Source: a virus. Taken from it: 64,000 nt of DNA. The notes beneath the pieces are model-generated. The model did not search any database. It saw nothing but the letters and a program-made list of their open reading frames with translations, and had not been told where the DNA came from. The position numbers and the translations under genes were made by a program. The DNA lies in the IMG/VR virus record IMGVR_UViG_3300012017_001157, positions 1-64,000 of that record, one strand, 5' to 3'. This document shows positions 62,208-64,000 of the stretch, in pieces. Position 1 is the first letter of the stretch, and each line of letters opens with the position of its first letter.

Positions 62208-63809
62208 TTGGACTTTAAAATTTACACCAACGCCCTGAAGGCCTATGAGTCTGAAAATGGCGAGCGATATGTAACCGGAACAACTTCTTCAACAATTCGG
62301 GACCTGCATGGCGATGAGATGTCGCTGGATGCCCTGAAGACAATGGCTGAAACAGCCAGACAGAATATGACGGTGTTCCTCAATCATAATTACAATGTCC
62401 CAGAGGACCTTTTTGGCTCCGCCACGGATGCCCAGATTGTTAGACGATATGACAGCGAAACAAACGAAGAGGTTTATGACCTCGATCTCAATATTCGGGT
62501 GGTAAACGAAGACGAAAACCCAGAGGCGCTTCGCGCTTATCGCGCAATCAAGCGCGGGGTTAAGCTTGGTCTCTCCATTGGAGCCCGCGTTGAAAAGGCG
62601 CGTCGCAAGGCTGCCGAAGGAGACAGGCCCGAGTCAATCCTTATTGAGAAGGTTCGCCTACTTGAGGCGAGCGTTGTTGGCATTCCTGCCAACCAGAGAT
62701 CCTACCTGCAGAACGCAGTAAAGAGCCTCCGCTCTGGTAGCGTCGATATTAACGAGCTTGAGGGCGTGATCGAAGAAGAGAAGCCAGAGACAGAAGTAAC
62801 CTCTAAGGCAGAGGCTGGCTCCGTCATTGCTGGGGACTGGGTTCTCTGGTCAAATGAGGACGGCGAGACAATGTGCGGCGCTGTTGAGTACGTTATGACC
62901 GAAGGCACCCTTGGTGCTGAAGGTTCAGAGTATTCAATTGAAGCCACACCAGAAGATCCAGCAGCTCTTGTTCGCATTTATGAGGGCGAAGAGGGGAACT
63001 GGGAAGCAACCGAGATGCTCGTTGGCCAAAAGGTCAGCGCTCTCACCAAAATTAATCCGCTCCCTATGGCGGAAGAAGACGAGGAGACAGAAATGTCAGA
63101 GACCGAGAAGGATCTCTTCGCTGGGGAGGTCGTTGAGACCGCCGCTGGGGACGAGACCAATGATCTAGAGAAGAAGACCCGCGTGACCGTTACGGTCAGC
63201 ACGGATTCTGAAGAGAAGCAGCCAGCTGCCGCATCTGTTGCTCCCTCCGCTCCGGATGCGGCAGCCGCGGACTCAGAGGAGAAGCTTGATGAAATCAAGG
63301 CTTCTGCCGAAGATGTGGCCGATGGCGAAGTTACTGAGAAGGTAGAGGACGAGAAGGAAGTCGTTGAGGAGGAGCCTGTCGACGCCAATGTCGAGGCCCT
63401 GCAAGAGCTCGGCGCTGAGCTCGTTACCGGCGACGCTGAAAAGTCCATTGCCGATGAATCATCCGTACAGCCCGAAGTGGCCGAGGCGGTTGTTATTAGT
63501 GTCGAGACCGAGGCCTCTTCCTTTGAGGAAGTGGAGTCGATCGCGAAGTCAGCTCTCGATGCAGCCAATGCTGCTCAGGAGGAGGTTACCGCCCTCGCGG
63601 CAAAAGTGACCGAGCTCCTTGAGTCGAAGGCCAAGGTCGAAGAAGATCTTGCGAAAGCGCTCGATCTTATTGATCGCATTAGCGATCTTGGGATCGGTCG
63701 AAAGTTCGTCGACAGGAATTCACAGAAGGTCAACGTCAAGGCCGCAGAGCGCGCGCCTTGGTTGAGCCCATATGTTCAGCGCGTCCTTGAGGCGCAAGAC
63801 GAGGAGTAA
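62208..63809 (+). CDS. Prohead protease fused to acidic scaffold
   Basis: From TTG 62208 (GGGGG site), 533 residues. Residues 1-190 are a phage head-maturation protease (YVTGTTSSTIRDLHGDEM, FLNHNYNVPEDLFG, RAIKRGVKLGLSIGARVEKA, LLEASVVGIPANQRS; H55 near LNHN and S at LSIG are probable catalytic residues). Residues 190-530 are a long acidic, Ala/Glu/Val-rich coiled-coil scaffold. A fused protease-scaffold is known in HK97-like phages. Confidence 0.8.
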   Translation: MDFKIYTNALKAYESENGERYVTGTTSSTIRDLHGDEMSLDALKTMAETARQNMTVFLNHNYNVPEDLFGSATDAQIVRRYDSETNEEVYDLDLNIRVVNEDENPEALRAYRAIKRGVKLGLSIGARVEKARRKAAEGDRPESILIEKVRLLEASVVGIPANQRSYLQNAVKSLRSGSVDINELEGVIEEEKPETEVTSKAEAGSVIAGDWVLWSNEDGETMCGAVEYVMTEGTLGAEGSEYSIEATPEDPAALVRIYEGEEGNWEATEMLVGQKVSALTKINPLPMAEEDEETEMSETEKDLFAGEVVETAAGDETNDLEKKTRVTVTVSTDSEEKQPAAASVAPSAPDAAAADSEEKLDEIKASAEDVADGEVTEKVEDEKEVVEEEPVDANVEALQELGAELVTGDAEKSIADESSVQPEVAEAVVISVETEASSFEEVESIAKSALDAANAAQEEVTALAAKVTELLESKAKVEEDLAKALDLIDRISDLGIGRKFVDRNSQKVNVKAAERAPWLSPYVQRVLEAQDEE

Positions 63810-63811
63810 AA

Positions 63812-64000
63812 ATGTCTGAAGTACGAGAGAAGTTGGATGACGTCGCGAAGGGCCTAGAGTCCCTCAACGGCGCTCCGATCGGCCGAGATCTCGATGTCGA
63901 GAAGAAGTCCGATTTTGATCCTGCTGAGGCCTATGCCGTTCAGCGCGAACTTCGCAAGAAGTTCTCGAAGATGAGCGCATCGGAACTCAACGAGATGCTT
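63812..64000 (+). CDS. Probable major capsid protein, truncated
   Basis: The frame starts at ATG 63812 behind GAGGAG and runs off the right edge after 63 residues (REKLDDVAKGLESLNG, FDPAEAYAVQRELRKKFSKM). Position directly after protease-scaffold suggests the capsid gene. Too short to identify by motif. Confidence 0.5.
   Translation, partial: MSEVREKLDDVAKGLESLNGAPIGRDLDVEKKSDFDPAEAYAVQRELRKKFSKMSASELNEML

Noticed and set aside
1-64000. Integrase, attachment site, insertion sequence
   Set aside because: No recombinase catalytic pattern, terminal repeats or transposase frame was seen on either strand.

Overview
The window is a stretch of a large tailed-phage genome (Caudoviricetes), probably environmental. 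It carries the small and large terminase genes, an HK97-type portal, a prohead protease fused to a scaffold, the start of a probable capsid gene, a tail-fibre module, a recombination and replication set, and dozens of small cysteine-rich or acidic phage proteins. No integrase or partition/lysogeny module was recognised. The host is unknown. Recurrent leaderless starts (a TANNNT -10 box 6-7 nt before ATG), ThyX, an ERF/Sak-like annealing protein and a DPBB protein fit an actinobacterial or similar host, but this is inference.

Layout. 1-17.1 kb (minus strand): a truncated secreted protein, a holin-like protein, an FmdB-like zinc ribbon, three glycosyltransferases, a 2OG-Fe(II) oxygenase, a MidA-like methyltransferase, three paralogues of one uncharacterised family, a thioredoxin-fold protein and a chain of tail-fibre/adhesin genes coupled by TAATG or ATGA overlaps. 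17.1-19.1 kb (plus): terminase. 19.1-23.9 kb (minus): FkbM methyltransferase, ThyX, a nucleotide-modification-associated protein, ParB-like nuclease fold and several mini-proteins. 23.9-24.3 kb: a divergent intergenic region holding two back-to-back palindromes. 24.3-30.5 kb (mostly plus): tRNA-Arg(UCU), DPBB protein, GDP-mannose-3,5-epimerase-like enzyme, two GT-A glycosyltransferases, a second ParB-like protein, thioredoxin and two HExxH proteins. 30.5-31.3 kb: AGTTATT repeats, tRNA-Ile(UAU) and a mini zinc ribbon.

33.4-43.6 kb (plus) is the most unusual part. It is an array of autonomous expression cassettes. Nearly every cassette starts with a near-perfect 18-24 bp palindrome bracketed by GTTC and TAGAAC, which abuts a sigma70-like promoter (TTGACR, 18 bp spacer, TANNNT-like). 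A short 5'-leader hairpin, a GGAGG site and one to three small genes follow, often with an intrinsic terminator. Stem sequences differ from copy to copy but stay complementary. Two cassettes carry no convincing gene and look like structured non-coding RNAs of about 210-230 nt. One of these has a predicted pseudoknot. 43.7-49.7 kb (minus) is a second, mirrored array built from different hairpins (fixed TCC triloop, variable stems), AT-rich TATAAATA/TATAAGTA boxes and GC-rich terminators.

49.8-59.1 kb (minus) is the DNA module: a glycosyltransferase, MazG-like enzyme, SSB, RusA, helicase loader, replication-initiation-like protein, PD-(D/E)XK nuclease, ERF-like annealing protein, HTH repressor-like protein with an operator, and HNH nuclease, interleaved with tiny membrane and zinc proteins. 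59.1-62.0 kb holds the portal and two accessory genes (minus). A divergent promoter region separates them from the protease-scaffold and capsid genes (plus) that run off the right edge. All functions are read from sequence motifs remembered from known families. No database search was possible.
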